32,091 bases of DNA from contig ONIG01000030.1 of the NCBI GenBank assembly GCA_900317855.1, positions 1 to 32,091 of the forward strand, read 5' to 3'. This stretch comes from an uncultured Eubacteriales bacterium (GTDB lineage: Bacteria; Bacillota; Clostridia; Oscillospirales; Oscillospiraceae). Each line of letters starts with the position of its first letter. Within the stretch, counting starts at the first letter, position 1. Position numbers and translations under genes: made by a program. A model generated the notes under the pieces. It had not been told where the DNA came from, did no database searches, and saw only the letters and a list, made by a program, of their open reading frames with translations. Below, piece after piece: positions 23,298 through 31,108 of the stretch.

Positions 23298-24059
23298 TTA
23301 TTTGTTTTCCTTGTCGGCGTTCATGCTCAGGTAGGCGTTGATGAAGCCGTCGATGTCGCCGTCCATGACGGCCTGAATGTTGCCGTTTTCATAGCCGGTG
23401 CGGTGGTCCTTGGCCAGCGTGTACGGCATGAACACGTACGAGCGGATCTGGCTGCCCCACTCGATCTTGAGCTGCACGCCCTTGATGTCGGAGATCTTCT
23501 CAAGGTGCTCGCGCTCCTTGATCTCGGCCAGGCGCGCGCGGAGCATGTTCTTGCAGTTTTCGAGGTTCTGGAAGTGGCTGCGCTCGACCTGGCTGGACAC
23601 GACGATGCCGGTCGGGATGTGTGTCAGACGCACGGCGGACGAGGTCTTGTTGACCTTCTGGCCGCCCGCGCCGGACGAGCGGTACACGTCCATCTTGATG
23701 TCCTCGTCGCGCAGCTCGATCTCGCTGTCCTCGGTGATCTCGGGCATGACCTCCACGGCGGCGAACGACGTGTGGCGGCGGCCGGAGGCGTCAAACGGGC
23801 TGATGCGCACGAGCCGGTGGATGCCGTTTTCACTCTTGAGGAAGCCGTAGGCGTTCTCGCCCTCGATCATGATCGTCGCGCTCTTGATGCCGGCCTCGTC
23901 GCCGTCGAGATAGTCCATGAGCTTGACGGTGTAGCCGTGGCGCTCGGCCCACATGTTGTACATGCGGTAGAGCATGCTCGTCCAGTCCTGCGCCTCGGTG
24001 CCGCCCGCGCCGGCGTGGAAGGTGAGGATGGCGTTGTTCTGGTCAGCATGTCCTCCCAC
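23298..24059 (-). pseudogene. prfB: Peptide chain release factor 2, C-terminal part (broken prfB)
   Basis: This frame encodes RF2 from [19 protein letters not shown] to the C-terminus ([13 protein letters not shown]), about 248 residues of RF2 sequence. It contains the SPF stop-codon reading tripeptide ([12 protein letters not shown]), the catalytic GGQ ([12 protein letters not shown]) and GSQIRSYVF. The only in-frame upstream start is a GTG at 24059 without a ribosome binding site. The N-terminal 84 residues are in another frame (next entry). Normally about 35-40 residues of helical domain 1 link WEDMLT to the NNAIL segment; here they are missing and the frame is shifted. RF2 terminates at UGA and UAA, and many genes here end in UGA, so real loss should be lethal. 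A sequencing or assembly error is therefore possible. Confidence 0.85.
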
Positions 24060-24292
24060 GCGCCGGAGAGCTTTTCATAGCGCTCGAGCTTGTGCTTGAG
24101 CGTCTTGATGCGCTTTTGCACGCGCTGGCTGTTTTCGGTGTCGTTCCAGAAACCGTCCTGCGCGCTCTCCTCCTCGAGCTTTTCGACCTCGTTGCGCGCC
24201 TCATCGAGATGCAGCGCGCCGCCCAGATCGTCCAGCGCCGGGCGGATGTTGTTGAGTTTGTTCTTGTATTCCTCAAATGCAATGGATGCCAT
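23867..24292 (-). pseudogene. prfB: Peptide chain release factor 2, N-terminal part (broken prfB)
   Basis: It starts MASIAFEEYKNKLNNI at 24292 with a modest AGGA upstream. Residues 1-84 are RF2 domain 1 ([44 protein letters not shown]). After about position 24041 the frame reads unrelated sequence to a stop at 23867, overlapping the downstream RF2 frame. The break lies around GACATGCTGACCAGAAC, where the upstream ...CTGAC and the downstream GACCAGAAC share GAC. That fits a microhomology deletion whose length is not a multiple of three. The usual programmed +1 frameshift (CUU UGA C near codon 25) is absent: the frame is open there (GALHLDEA). Confidence 0.85.
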
Positions 24293-24328
24293 ACGTTGAA
24301 TCCTGCCTTTTTTCAGTCTAACTTACTT

Positions 24329-24357
24329 ATTATAATCAAAAATACCGCGCTTGTAAA
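24329..24357 (-). promoter_or_regulatory. Promoter of prfB
   Basis: Minus strand: TTTACA (24357-24352), a 17-base spacer and a perfect TATAAT (24334-24329), about 40 bases before the prfB start. The broken gene thus keeps its own good promoter. Confidence 0.75.
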
Positions 24358-24369
24358 GCAAAACCGCGC

Positions 24370-24864
24370 TCATTCGGCCTCCGCCTTCGGCTGGATGGAC
24401 TCGTCGTTGACGATCCAGTTTTGTACGTCGATGATCTCGATGCCGTCGTCGCCGATGCGGTTGACGACGCGCGTGATGCCGGAGTTGATGATCATGCGGC
24501 GGCACATGGCGCACGAGGTCGTGTCGTGCAGAAGCGCGCCGGTGGCGGCGTCGCGCCCGACGAGGTAGAGCGTGCCGCCGATCATGTCGCGCCGGGCGGC
24601 GGAGATGATGGCGTTGGCCTCGGCGTGCACGCTGCGGCACAGCTCGTACCGCTGGCCGCTGGGGATGTTGAGCTGCTCGCGGTTGCAGTAGCCAAGCTCG
24701 GAGCAGTTGACGCGCCCGCGCGGCGCGCCGTTGTAGCCCGTGGAGAGGATCTCGTCGTTCTTGACGATGATCGCGCCGTATTTGCGCCGCAGGCAGGTCG
24801 AGCGGTCGAGCACCGCGTCGGCGATGTTGAGATAATATTTGTCCTTGCTCATGCGCTGGTCCAT
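24370..24864 (-). CDS. dCMP deaminase / ComEB-like zinc cytidine deaminase family
   Basis: A 164-residue protein starting MDQRMSKDKYYLNIA at ATG 24864, with GGAGG ten bases upstream. Zinc-site motifs: VHAEANAI (His and catalytic Glu) and SCAMCRRMI (two Cys), the dCMP deaminase pattern with Ser in place of the usual Pro before CxxC. Other features: RRKYGAIIVKNDEILSTGYNGAPRG, the substrate region of deoxycytidylate deaminases. It converts dCMP to dUMP for thymidylate synthesis. It ends 77 bases before prfB, which has its own promoter. Confidence 0.9.
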   Translation of the reverse strand: MDQRMSKDKYYLNIADAVLDRSTCLRRKYGAIIVKNDEILSTGYNGAPRGRVNCSELGYCNREQLNIPSGQRYELCRSVHAEANAIISAARRDMIGGTLYLVGRDAATGALLHDTTSCAMCRRMIINSGITRVVNRIGDDGIEIIDVQNWIVNDESIQPKAEAE

Positions 24865-24901
24865 GACGGACGCGCCTCCTTCGTACAATTTCCTATTTTA
24901 T

Positions 24902-24930
24902 ATCATATCGGAAAAGCCACGCCGCGTCAA
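24902..24930 (-). promoter_or_regulatory. Promoter of the dCMP deaminase gene
   Basis: Minus strand: TTGACG (24930-24925), a 17-base spacer and TATGAT (24907-24902), about 40 bases before the start. Confidence 0.7.
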
Positions 24931-24986
24931 GGCCCGCACTGGTATTCTGCGCGCGGGTGTGCTATACTGTCCGGCAGGTGACGCTT

Positions 24987-25613
24987 ATGAAAGAAAACTA
25001 TCAAAAACAGCTCGACGCGCTGCTCGCCGCCCTCCCGCCGGAGGGCAAGCCGTGCCTGCTGCTGCAGAGCTGCTGCGGCCCGTGCAGCAGCTACGTGCTC
25101 GAGTACCTCACGCGGTATTTTCGCGTGACCGTGCTGTATTATAACCCGAACATCCAGCCGCGGGATGAGTATGACCGCCGCCTCTACTGGCAGCGGGAGC
25201 TGATTCGTCAGCTCCCGACGCCGGAGCCGGTGGAGCTGCTCGCGTGCGACTATGACGGGCAGCGCTATCTCGACGCTGTCCGCGGCCTCGAACGCGAGCC
25301 GGAGGGCGGCGCGCGCTGCACGGTGTGCTTCCGCCTGCGCCTGGAGGAGACGGCGCGGCAGGCGCGCGCGCACGGGTTCGACTTTTTCGGCACGACACTC
25401 ACCGTCTCGCCGCACAAGGACGCGCAGCGGCTCAATGCCATCGGCGCGGAGCTGGCACAGCAGTACGGCGTGCGCTGGCTGCCGTCAGACTTCAAAAAGC
25501 GCGAGGGCTATAAGCGCAGCATTGAGCTCTCGAAGCAGTACGGCCTCTACCGGCAGGAATACTGCGGCTGTCTGTACAGCAAACCGGTTGACAACGCGGC
25601 GGCGGGGGAGTAG
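24987..25613 (+). CDS. queH: Epoxyqueuosine reductase QueH
   Basis: A 208-residue enzyme that reduces epoxyqueuosine to queuosine in tRNA, the last step of the pathway; it is a non-orthologous replacement of QueG. The start MKENYQKQL at 24987 has AGGTGA upstream. The cysteine pattern of the family is complete: SCCGPCSSYV (29-33), CTVCFRLRL, and YCGCLYS near the C-terminus. These ligate Fe-S and metal sites. VLYYNPNIQP and FFGTTLTVSPHKD are also typical. It is followed by queT, the precursor transporter, so the pair serves queuosine salvage. TATACT at 24963 may be its -10 box. Confidence 0.94.
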   Translation: MKENYQKQLDALLAALPPEGKPCLLLQSCCGPCSSYVLEYLTRYFRVTVLYYNPNIQPRDEYDRRLYWQRELIRQLPTPEPVELLACDYDGQRYLDAVRGLEREPEGGARCTVCFRLRLEETARQARAHGFDFFGTTLTVSPHKDAQRLNAIGAELAQQYGVRWLPSDFKKREGYKRSIELSKQYGLYRQEYCGCLYSKPVDNAAAGE

Positions 25614-25638
25614 AATAACCGCCGTCACAATTTATCAT

Positions 25639-25692
25639 GCGCAGGTGCCATACCCCTGCGCGCACAACGTGTGCAACGAAAAAAATGGGAGG
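25639..25692 (+). promoter_or_regulatory. Candidate preQ1-type riboswitch leader of queT
   Basis: The leader has a 7-bp hairpin (GCGCAGG 25639-25645 with CCTGCGC 25655-25661, 9-base loop TGCCATACC). A 5-bp hairpin follows (25662-25666 with 25670-25674), then an A-rich tail and the ribosome binding site GGGAGG. Loop bases CCAT (25648-25651) can pair with ATGG (25685-25688), which overlaps the GGGAGG. That would give an H-type pseudoknot with an A-rich strand, the general plan of preQ1 riboswitches. The gene controlled is a queuosine-precursor transporter. The class (I, II or III) is not determined. Confidence 0.5.
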
Positions 25693-25701
25693 AATTGAAT
25701 T

Positions 25702-26241
25702 ATGCACATCACCACGAGAAAGCTGGCCGCCGCGGCGGTCACAGGCGCGGCCTATGCAGCCCTGACGATGCTTCTGGCGCCGATCAGTTACGGAGCGATC
25801 CAGTGCCGGGTCTCGGAGGTGCTGTGCATTTTGCCGTTTTTCATCCCCTGCACGGCGTGGGGCCTGTTCGCCGGCTGCGCGATCGCGAATCTGCTGAGCG
25901 CGGCGGGCATTTTTGACGTGGTCTTCGGCTCGCTCGCAACGCTGCTGGCCGCGCTGTGCACGGCGTGGCTCGGCCGCGGCCGCGGCGCGCAGTCGTGGGT
26001 GCGGTGCATCCTGGCCGCGCTCATGCCGGTCGTGTTCAATTTCGTGTTGGTCGGCGCGGTGCTCACGTGGTCGCTCACGGACGCCGTGTTCCCGCACCTG
26101 AATGCATCGTTCTGGGTCTTCGGCGGCCAGGTCGCGCTCGGCGAGGTCATTGTGCTCGGCGTGCTGGGCCTGCCGCTCATGCGCCTGCTGCCGCGCAATC
26201 CCAAGTTCCGCGAGATCATCCGCAGCTATCAAAAGGAGTGA
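25702..26241 (+). CDS. queT: Queuosine-precursor ECF transporter S component QueT
   Basis: A 179-residue integral membrane protein with about five to six hydrophobic helices. It has the QueT hallmark SYGAIQCRVSEVLCILPFF and the FVLVGAVLTW region, and binds preQ0/preQ1-type precursors for import with the shared ECF module, which is not in this window. The ATG follows GGGAGG by nine bases. It ends six bases before malQ, so malQ may be cotranscribed, although the two roles are unrelated. Confidence 0.92.
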   Translation: MHITTRKLAAAAVTGAAYAALTMLLAPISYGAIQCRVSEVLCILPFFIPCTAWGLFAGCAIANLLSAAGIFDVVFGSLATLLAALCTAWLGRGRGAQSWVRCILAALMPVVFNFVLVGAVLTWSLTDAVFPHLNASFWVFGGQVALGEVIVLGVLGLPLMRLLPRNPKFREIIRSYQKE

Positions 26242-26247
26242 CGGAGC

Positions 26248-27720
26248 ATGGACCGTTCCAGCGGTATCCTGCTGCCGGTGTCGGCCCTGCCGGGGCCGTG
26301 CGGCATCGGCGACCTGGGCAAAGCCGCCCGGGATTTCATTGACTTTCTCGCTGCCGCCGGGCAGCACTATTGGCAGATCCTGCCCCTCAACCCGCCGGAC
26401 GGCGCGCACTCGCCGTACCTGTCGGCCTCGACGTTTGCCGGCAGCACCGACCTGCTGTCCCCGGAGCCGTTCGTTGCGCGCGGTGCGCTCACGCTCGATG
26501 AGGTGCGCGCCGTCGACTGGGGCGAGGACCCCATGCGCGTGGACTATGACCGCGTGCACGTGGGCAGGACCGCGCTCTGGGACGCGGCGTTCGCGCGCGA
26601 AAAGGCATCTGTTGTGCCCGCGCTGCGCGCCGCGCTCGCGGCCGAGCCGTGGCTGCGCGGCTACTGCCTGTACATGGCTCTGAAGGAAGCGCAGGGCGGC
26701 GCGCCGTGGTATGCCTGGCCGCAGCCCCTGCGCGACCGGGACGCTGCCGCGCTCGCGGAGGCGGCTGAGCGGCTCGACGACCGCGTGCTCCTGCACGCCT
26801 ACCTCCAGACGGAGTTTACCCGCCAGTGGGACGCGGTGCGCGCCTATGCCCACGCGCACGGTGTGCGCATCATCGGCGACCTGCCCATGTACGTCGCGCC
26901 CGACAGCGCGGACGTCTGGGCGCAGCCGGAGCAGTTCTGCCTCGACCCGGACGGGCAGCCGAGCGCTGCCGCCGGTGTCCCGCCGGACTATTTCAGCGCC
27001 GACGGCCAGCTCTGGGGCAACCCGCTCTATGATTGGGATGCCATGCGTGCGGACGGCTTCCGGTGGTGGAAGGACCGCATCCGCGGCGCTGCAAAGCGCT
27101 ACGATGTGGTGCGTATCGACCATTTTCGTGCCATTTCGAGCTACTGGGTGGTGCCGCGCGGCGAACGGACCGCCCGCGGCGGCCACTGGGCGCCCGGCCC
27201 CGGCCCGGCGCTGCTGCAGGCGCTGCACACGGCAGCGCCCGAGCTGGAATTGATTGCCGAGGACCTCGGCACGATCGACGACGATGTGCGCCGCCTTGTT
27301 GCTCGCTCCGGCTGCCCGGGCATGCGTGTGCTGCTCTTCGGCTTTGACCCCAGCGGCACGTCCGAGCACCGGCCCGACCGCGTGCGCGCGCACAGCGTCT
27401 GCTACGTCGGCACGCACGACAACGCGCCCGCCGCCGCCTGGGCGGCGCTCGGCGGCGCGGACGCCGACTATGCCATGCGCTGCCTCGGCGTGTACGACGT
27501 TGCGCGCCTGCCGGAGGCGCTGCTGCGCGCCGGCATGGGTTCGCGCGCGGAGCTGTTCATCGCGCAGATGCAGGACGTGCTCGGCCTCGGCGCCGAGAGC
27601 CGCATGAACACACCCGGCACGGCCTCCGGCAACTGGGTCTGGCGGCTGCTGCCCGGTCAGGCGGACGCGCAGACGGCCGCGCGCCTGCTCGCGTGCACCC
27701 AGGCTGCCTGCCGCATATGA
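26248..27720 (+). CDS. malQ: 4-alpha-glucanotransferase (amylomaltase)
   Basis: A 490-residue GH77 enzyme that moves alpha-1,4-glucan segments between maltodextrins, making longer chains for GlgP. Motifs: SSGILLPVSALPGPCGIGDLG, YWQILPLNPPDG, SPYLSASTFAG, IGDLPMYVAPDSADVW, VRIDHFRAISSYWVVP (nucleophile Asp), LIAEDLGTID (acid/base Glu), YVGTHDN, and MNTPGTASGNWVWRL. Length is normal. AAGGAG lies upstream, partly within the queT end. It is the third glycogen or maltodextrin function in the window, but it sits 7 kb from the glg cluster. Confidence 0.95.
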   Translation: MDRSSGILLPVSALPGPCGIGDLGKAARDFIDFLAAAGQHYWQILPLNPPDGAHSPYLSASTFAGSTDLLSPEPFVARGALTLDEVRAVDWGEDPMRVDYDRVHVGRTALWDAAFAREKASVVPALRAALAAEPWLRGYCLYMALKEAQGGAPWYAWPQPLRDRDAAALAEAAERLDDRVLLHAYLQTEFTRQWDAVRAYAHAHGVRIIGDLPMYVAPDSADVWAQPEQFCLDPDGQPSAAAGVPPDYFSADGQLWGNPLYDWDAMRADGFRWWKDRIRGAAKRYDVVRIDHFRAISSYWVVPRGERTARGGHWAPGPGPALLQALHTAAPELELIAEDLGTIDDDVRRLVARSGCPGMRVLLFGFDPSGTSEHRPDRVRAHSVCYVGTHDNAPAAAWAALGGADADYAMRCLGVYDVARLPEALLRAGMGSRAELFIAQMQDVLGLGAESRMNTPGTASGNWVWRLLPGQADAQTAARLLACTQAACRI

Positions 27721-27722
27721 GC

Positions 27723-27763
27723 AAAAAAGGAGCGGACACCGATCGCGGTGTCCGCTCCTTTTC
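27723..27763. terminator. Bidirectional terminator between malQ and the SGNH hydrolase gene
   Basis: AAGGAGCGGACACC pairs with GGTGTCCGCTCCTT around GATCGC, with A-residues before and T-residues after. It can serve the convergent genes on both strands. Confidence 0.9.
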
Positions 27764-27771
27764 TATGCAGT

Positions 27772-28458
27772 TCAGACGATCGCACGCACCTGCTCGATGA
27801 GCGTGCCGTAAAACAGCCGGTACCCCGTCTCCGACAGGTGGATGCCGTCGTCCGCGCTGAGCGCGCGCGGATCGCCCCCGTCGAGAAAGCGCTCGCGCGG
27901 GTCCACGCACGGCACGTCCAGCTCGTCGGCGATGGCGCGCACGAGCCCGGAGTAGCGCTCCTGCATGCGGTAGATGCGCCGCACGTCGCCCAGCCACTGC
28001 ATCACGCCCGCGGCGCTCGCGCCGTTGTGGTCGATGCAGGCGAGGTACTTCACCTCGTCGATGGGCGGCAGGGTCGTGAAGATGGGGCGGATGCCGGCCT
28101 CGCGCAGCATCTGCACGATGGCCGCCATGTTCGCGCGGAATTCGTCTGCCGGCACCACGGGGTCGTGATCCTGTTCCGGGTGCGCGGCCACATCGGGCCA
28201 GTCGTAGTTGCAGTCGTTGCCGCCGTATTCCACGAGCGCCCAGTCATAGCGATGGCCGCGGGCCAGGTCGCGCTGCACGAGCGTGACGCCCTTGCGCGAG
28301 GTCGCGCCGAAGACGGATTTGTTCGTCACCTCGGCGTGCAGCCCGGCGAGCGGGGCTTCGAACAGGTCGGTGTGAAAATGATACCGCAGCTGCTCGTCCG
28401 GCAGCGTGCCCTTCATCAGCGAGTCGCCGAACACGGCGATGCGCAGCGTCTCTTCCAT
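27772..28458 (-). CDS. SGNH/GDSL-family hydrolase
   Basis: A 228-residue cytoplasmic esterase-type protein starting MEETLRIAVFGDSLM, with GGAGG eight bases before ATG 28458. An upstream in-frame Met at 28506 has no ribosome binding site. Catalytic blocks: FGDSLMKG (Ser), GATSRKGVTL (Gly block), EYGGNDCNYDW (Asn) and DGIHLSETGY (Asp/His). Such enzymes remove acyl or acetyl groups from lipids, carbohydrates or other esters. The substrate cannot be told. No signal peptide is seen. Confidence 0.88.
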   Translation of the reverse strand: MEETLRIAVFGDSLMKGTLPDEQLRYHFHTDLFEAPLAGLHAEVTNKSVFGATSRKGVTLVQRDLARGHRYDWALVEYGGNDCNYDWPDVAAHPEQDHDPVVPADEFRANMAAIVQMLREAGIRPIFTTLPPIDEVKYLACIDHNGASAAGVMQWLGDVRRIYRMQERYSGLVRAIADELDVPCVDPRERFLDGGDPRALSADDGIHLSETGYRLFYGTLIEQVRAIV

Positions 28459-28534
28459 CGCGGGTGCCTCCTGAAACTTTGGTTGCTTCATCATACCGGG
28501 AGACACTTAAAGAATTATTAGAAATTTGTAAAGA

Positions 28535-28565
28535 AATCGCGGCGATCGGACAGATCGCCGCGATT
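28535..28565 (-). terminator. Terminator of the nucleotidyltransferase gene
   Basis: AATCGCGGCGATC (28535-28547) and GATCGCCGCGATT (28553-28565) form a perfect 13-bp stem with a 5-base loop. On the minus strand it is followed by TTTCTTT. Confidence 0.75.
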
Positions 28566-28578
28566 GGCAGTTTGTGTG

Positions 28579-29490
28579 TCACTTCCACAGCGCCGGGGGA
28601 TACGTTCCGTCGGCGTGCAGGGCATGGAGCGCCGCGACGACGCCGGGCTTGTCGTCCTGATATGTCAGGCCGAACCAGCGCTCGTCCGTCTGCAGCACGC
28701 GCGTGCGCACGCGATCCTGCGCCGTGAGCGCGTCCATCATCACGGGCAGCAGGCACTCGCGCTTTTCGTCGCCGGGGGCGAGACCGCGCACAAAGTCGTC
28801 AAAATACTGCGCCATCACGTCCAGCATCGCCGGGTGATAGCCCCACATGTTCATGCTCACGAGCACATCAGGGTCGAGCACGATGCCCTCGCCCTCACCG
28901 GACGTGTCGCGGATCGTGCCGTCCGGGCAGAGCTGGATCTTATAGGTCTCATGCACCTTGCGCAGCAGGCCGTCCTCCGTCGCGCACACGCCGCGCGTGA
29001 CGGTGCCGAAGGGGCTCACGGTGTTTTTCAGCCGGTAGCCGACCATGGCGGCGTCCTGCGCGCCGCGGAGTTCCGGCAGCGCGGCGGCAATGGCGTCGAT
29101 GGCGCCGCGGCCGTAAAAATCATCGGCGTTGATGACGGCGAACGGCGTTTCGATCACATCGCGCGCACACAGCACGGCGTGCACGGTGCCGAGCGGCTTG
29201 CTGCGCTGCGTCAGCTCCGGCCGCGCCGCGGTGAAGCGGTCCGGCGTCTGGAACGCGTAGTCGATGCGGACGCTGGTGCGCTGCTCGATGCGGTCGCCGA
29301 AGAGGGCGCGCACATCCTGCAGCATCTGCGGCTTGATGATGAGCACGATGCGGTCAAACCCGGCGCACAGGGCGTCGTAGATCGCGTATTCCATGAGGAT
29401 CTCGCCGTCGGGGCCGAGACGCTCGATCTGCTTGACGCCGCCATAGCGCGAGCCGAGCCCGGCCGCCATCACTACCAGAGTCATATCCAT
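28579..29490 (-). CDS. Sugar-phosphate nucleotidyltransferase family protein
   Basis: A 303-residue protein starting MDMTLVVMAAGLGSRYGG, the GxGxR nucleotide loop of NTP-transferases, followed by KQIERLGPDGEILMEYAIYDA. FAVINADDFYGRGAI carries metal-binding Asp residues. KPLGTVHAVLCAR is the GTAxA-like segment with a Val. It probably makes an NDP-sugar or NDP-alditol from the corresponding phosphate. The nucleotide and sugar are not deducible, and it is not GlgC-like. The start has GAGG upstream and a promoter 60 bases away. It is probably monocistronic. Confidence 0.85.
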   Translation of the reverse strand: MDMTLVVMAAGLGSRYGGVKQIERLGPDGEILMEYAIYDALCAGFDRIVLIIKPQMLQDVRALFGDRIEQRTSVRIDYAFQTPDRFTAARPELTQRSKPLGTVHAVLCARDVIETPFAVINADDFYGRGAIDAIAAALPELRGAQDAAMVGYRLKNTVSPFGTVTRGVCATEDGLLRKVHETYKIQLCPDGTIRDTSGEGEGIVLDPDVLVSMNMWGYHPAMLDVMAQYFDDFVRGLAPGDEKRECLLPVMMDALTAQDRVRTRVLQTDERWFGLTYQDDKPGVVAALHALHADGTYPPALWK

Positions 29491-29524
29491 GTATGCAACC
29501 TCATTTTGTCATAGAGTATTACAC

Positions 29525-29554
29525 AGCATAGCACAACCCGGCGGGAAATGTCAA
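29525..29554 (-). promoter_or_regulatory. Promoter of the nucleotidyltransferase gene
   Basis: Minus strand: TTGACA (29554-29549), an 18-base spacer and TATGCT (29530-29525). Confidence 0.65.
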
Positions 29555-29599
29555 ACTTTGCAGATTGCCTTAAATTTCTGCCGCTGACATTCTATGCCC

Positions 29600-29628
29600 T
29601 TGCAAAAGCGGGAAGGGTGGGGTACAAT
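29600..29628 (+). promoter_or_regulatory. Promoter of the SLH amidase gene
   Basis: TTGCAA (29600-29605), a 17-base spacer and TACAAT (29623-29628), about 70 bases before the start. Confidence 0.6.
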
Positions 29629-29699
29629 CGGCTTCGACAAAAGTTGTCATAATTCCCAAGAAGGAGGACGGGCGCGCACGCGGCGCACCCGGAGGAACG

Positions 29700-31046
29700 A
29701 TGAAGCGGATCTTATCCTTATTTCTGACGCTGGTGCTGACGGCGGCGCTGCTGAGCCCGGCGGCCGCGGCGGCGAATGAGACCGCCGGCAAAGACAGCGA
29801 CTGGCTTTACATTACGCTTGACCCCGGCCACGGCGGCGACGGCGCGGGCGGAAACGACCCCGGCGCCATCAGCGGCACCTATGGCTATCAGGAGGCGGAT
29901 CTTGTGCTCAAGATCGGCCTGTACTTAAAAGAGGAGCTCGAGACCTACCGCAATGTCCACGTGGACATGACGCGCTCGGACCGCTACGGCACGAGCGCCA
30001 CCGCGCCCCTGAGCAAGGTGGAAAACCGCGTGCTCTACGCGGCCGGTAAGGGCTCCGACCTGCTCGTGAGCCTGCACCTGAATTCCTCGGCCAGCAGCTC
30101 CGCGCAGGGTGCCACCGTGCTCGTCAGCAACGGCAACTACCGGCCGGAGATCGCCAAGGTGCTCGACGGCGTTGCCGGGAACATTCTCGTGCAGCTCGAA
30201 AAGCTCGGTATTCAAAACCGCGATCTGACCAAGGAGAGCTCGCACGACGGCACGCGCTATCCCAACGGCAAGCTCGCCGACTATTACGGCATCGTCCGCT
30301 ACGGCGTGGAGAACAACGTCCCGTCCATGATCGTCGAGCACTGCTTCCTGAGCAGCAACAGCGACTGCCAGAACTTCCTGTCGAGTGACGCCAAGCTGCA
30401 GGCCATCGCGCAGGCGGACGCGCGCGGCATCGCGGCCTATTACGGCCTCGTGAAGAAGGACCCCGGCGAGGTCGATGTCGAGCCGCTGTTCCGCGACTGC
30501 CGCAGCCACTGGGCGAAGGACTACATCAACCGCGCGGCGGACGCCGGCTGGGTCAACGGCACGGGCGACGGGCTGTTCCAGCCGAACGGCACGCTCACGC
30601 GCGCCATGTTCGTGACCATGCTCGCGGGCCTCTCGGGCGTGGACGAGGCGGACTATCCCGGCAGCACGTTCTCAGACGTTTCGGTGGGGCAGTGGTACGC
30701 GCCCAGCGTGGCCTGGGCCGCATCGGAGGGCATCGTCTCCGGCACGGGCGACGGGCGCTTCGAGCCGAACCGGAACATCACGCGCCAGGAGATGGCGCAG
30801 ATCATGGCGAGCTACCTTGCCTGGAAGGGCGTGGACACGCACCCGACCGCCGATCCCTCGACCTACAACATTCCCGACCGCGCCGACATTTCCGCCTGGG
30901 CGCTGGACAGTGTCTGCTTCTGCTATGAAAAGGGTCTGCTGTCCGGGCGCGACACGGGTTTTGCCCCGCTGGCCAATGCCTCACGCGCCGAGGCGTGCGT
31001 CGTGCTGTGCGAACTCAATGACTTCCTGCTCAAGAGCGGCGGTTGA
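29700..31046 (+). CDS. N-acetylmuramoyl-L-alanine amidase with SLH domains
   Basis: A 448-residue secreted cell-wall hydrolase. It has a signal peptide (residues 1 to about 25, ending AAAAAN) and an Amidase_3 zinc domain (about 36-250). The zinc ligands are His44 (LDPGHGG), Glu65 (YQEADL) and His126 (SLHLNSSA), with catalytic Glu213 (MIVEHCFL). Three S-layer-homology repeats follow (about 262-310, 322-370, 380-440; for example DAGWVNGTGDGLFQPNGTLT and SEGIVSGTGDGRFEPNRNIT). SLH modules bind pyruvylated secondary wall polymer and hold the enzyme on the wall. It cuts the bond between muramic acid and the stem peptide. GGAGG lies four bases before the ATG. Confidence 0.94.
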   Translation: MKRILSLFLTLVLTAALLSPAAAAANETAGKDSDWLYITLDPGHGGDGAGGNDPGAISGTYGYQEADLVLKIGLYLKEELETYRNVHVDMTRSDRYGTSATAPLSKVENRVLYAAGKGSDLLVSLHLNSSASSSAQGATVLVSNGNYRPEIAKVLDGVAGNILVQLEKLGIQNRDLTKESSHDGTRYPNGKLADYYGIVRYGVENNVPSMIVEHCFLSSNSDCQNFLSSDAKLQAIAQADARGIAAYYGLVKKDPGEVDVEPLFRDCRSHWAKDYINRAADAGWVNGTGDGLFQPNGTLTRAMFVTMLAGLSGVDEADYPGSTFSDVSVGQWYAPSVAWAASEGIVSGTGDGRFEPNRNITRQEMAQIMASYLAWKGVDTHPTADPSTYNIPDRADISAWALDSVCFCYEKGLLSGRDTGFAPLANASRAEACVVLCELNDFLLKSGG

Positions 31047-31070
31047 CTTCCTGCGCTTTCGGGGTATAAT
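31043..31070 (+). promoter_or_regulatory. Promoter of mrp
   Basis: TTGACT (31043-31048), a 16-base spacer and a perfect TATAAT (31065-31070). The -35 box overlaps the amidase stop codon. Confidence 0.75.
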
Positions 31071-31074
31071 AGGG

Positions 31075-31089
31075 TCAACATACTGTTGA
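31075..31089 (+). promoter_or_regulatory. Perfect palindrome at the mrp transcription start, candidate operator
   Basis: TCAACATACTGTTGA is a perfect 6+3+6 dyad lying 5 to 19 bases after the -10 box, over the expected transcription start. This is the position of a repressor site. The regulator is not known; an Fe-S or redox sensor would suit the gene. Confidence 0.5.
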
Positions 31090-31108
31090 AATGGAGGAAT
31101 CCACCACA

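Noticed and set aside
23867..24292. Programmed ribosomal frameshift in prfB
   Set aside because: The known site needs an in-frame UGA after CUU near codon 25. That position is open here, and about 35-40 residues are missing at the real break, which a frameshift cannot restore.
28564..29514. 316-codon plus-strand ORF opposite the nucleotidyltransferase
   Set aside because: Shadow of the minus-strand gene, which has clear motifs, promoter and terminator.
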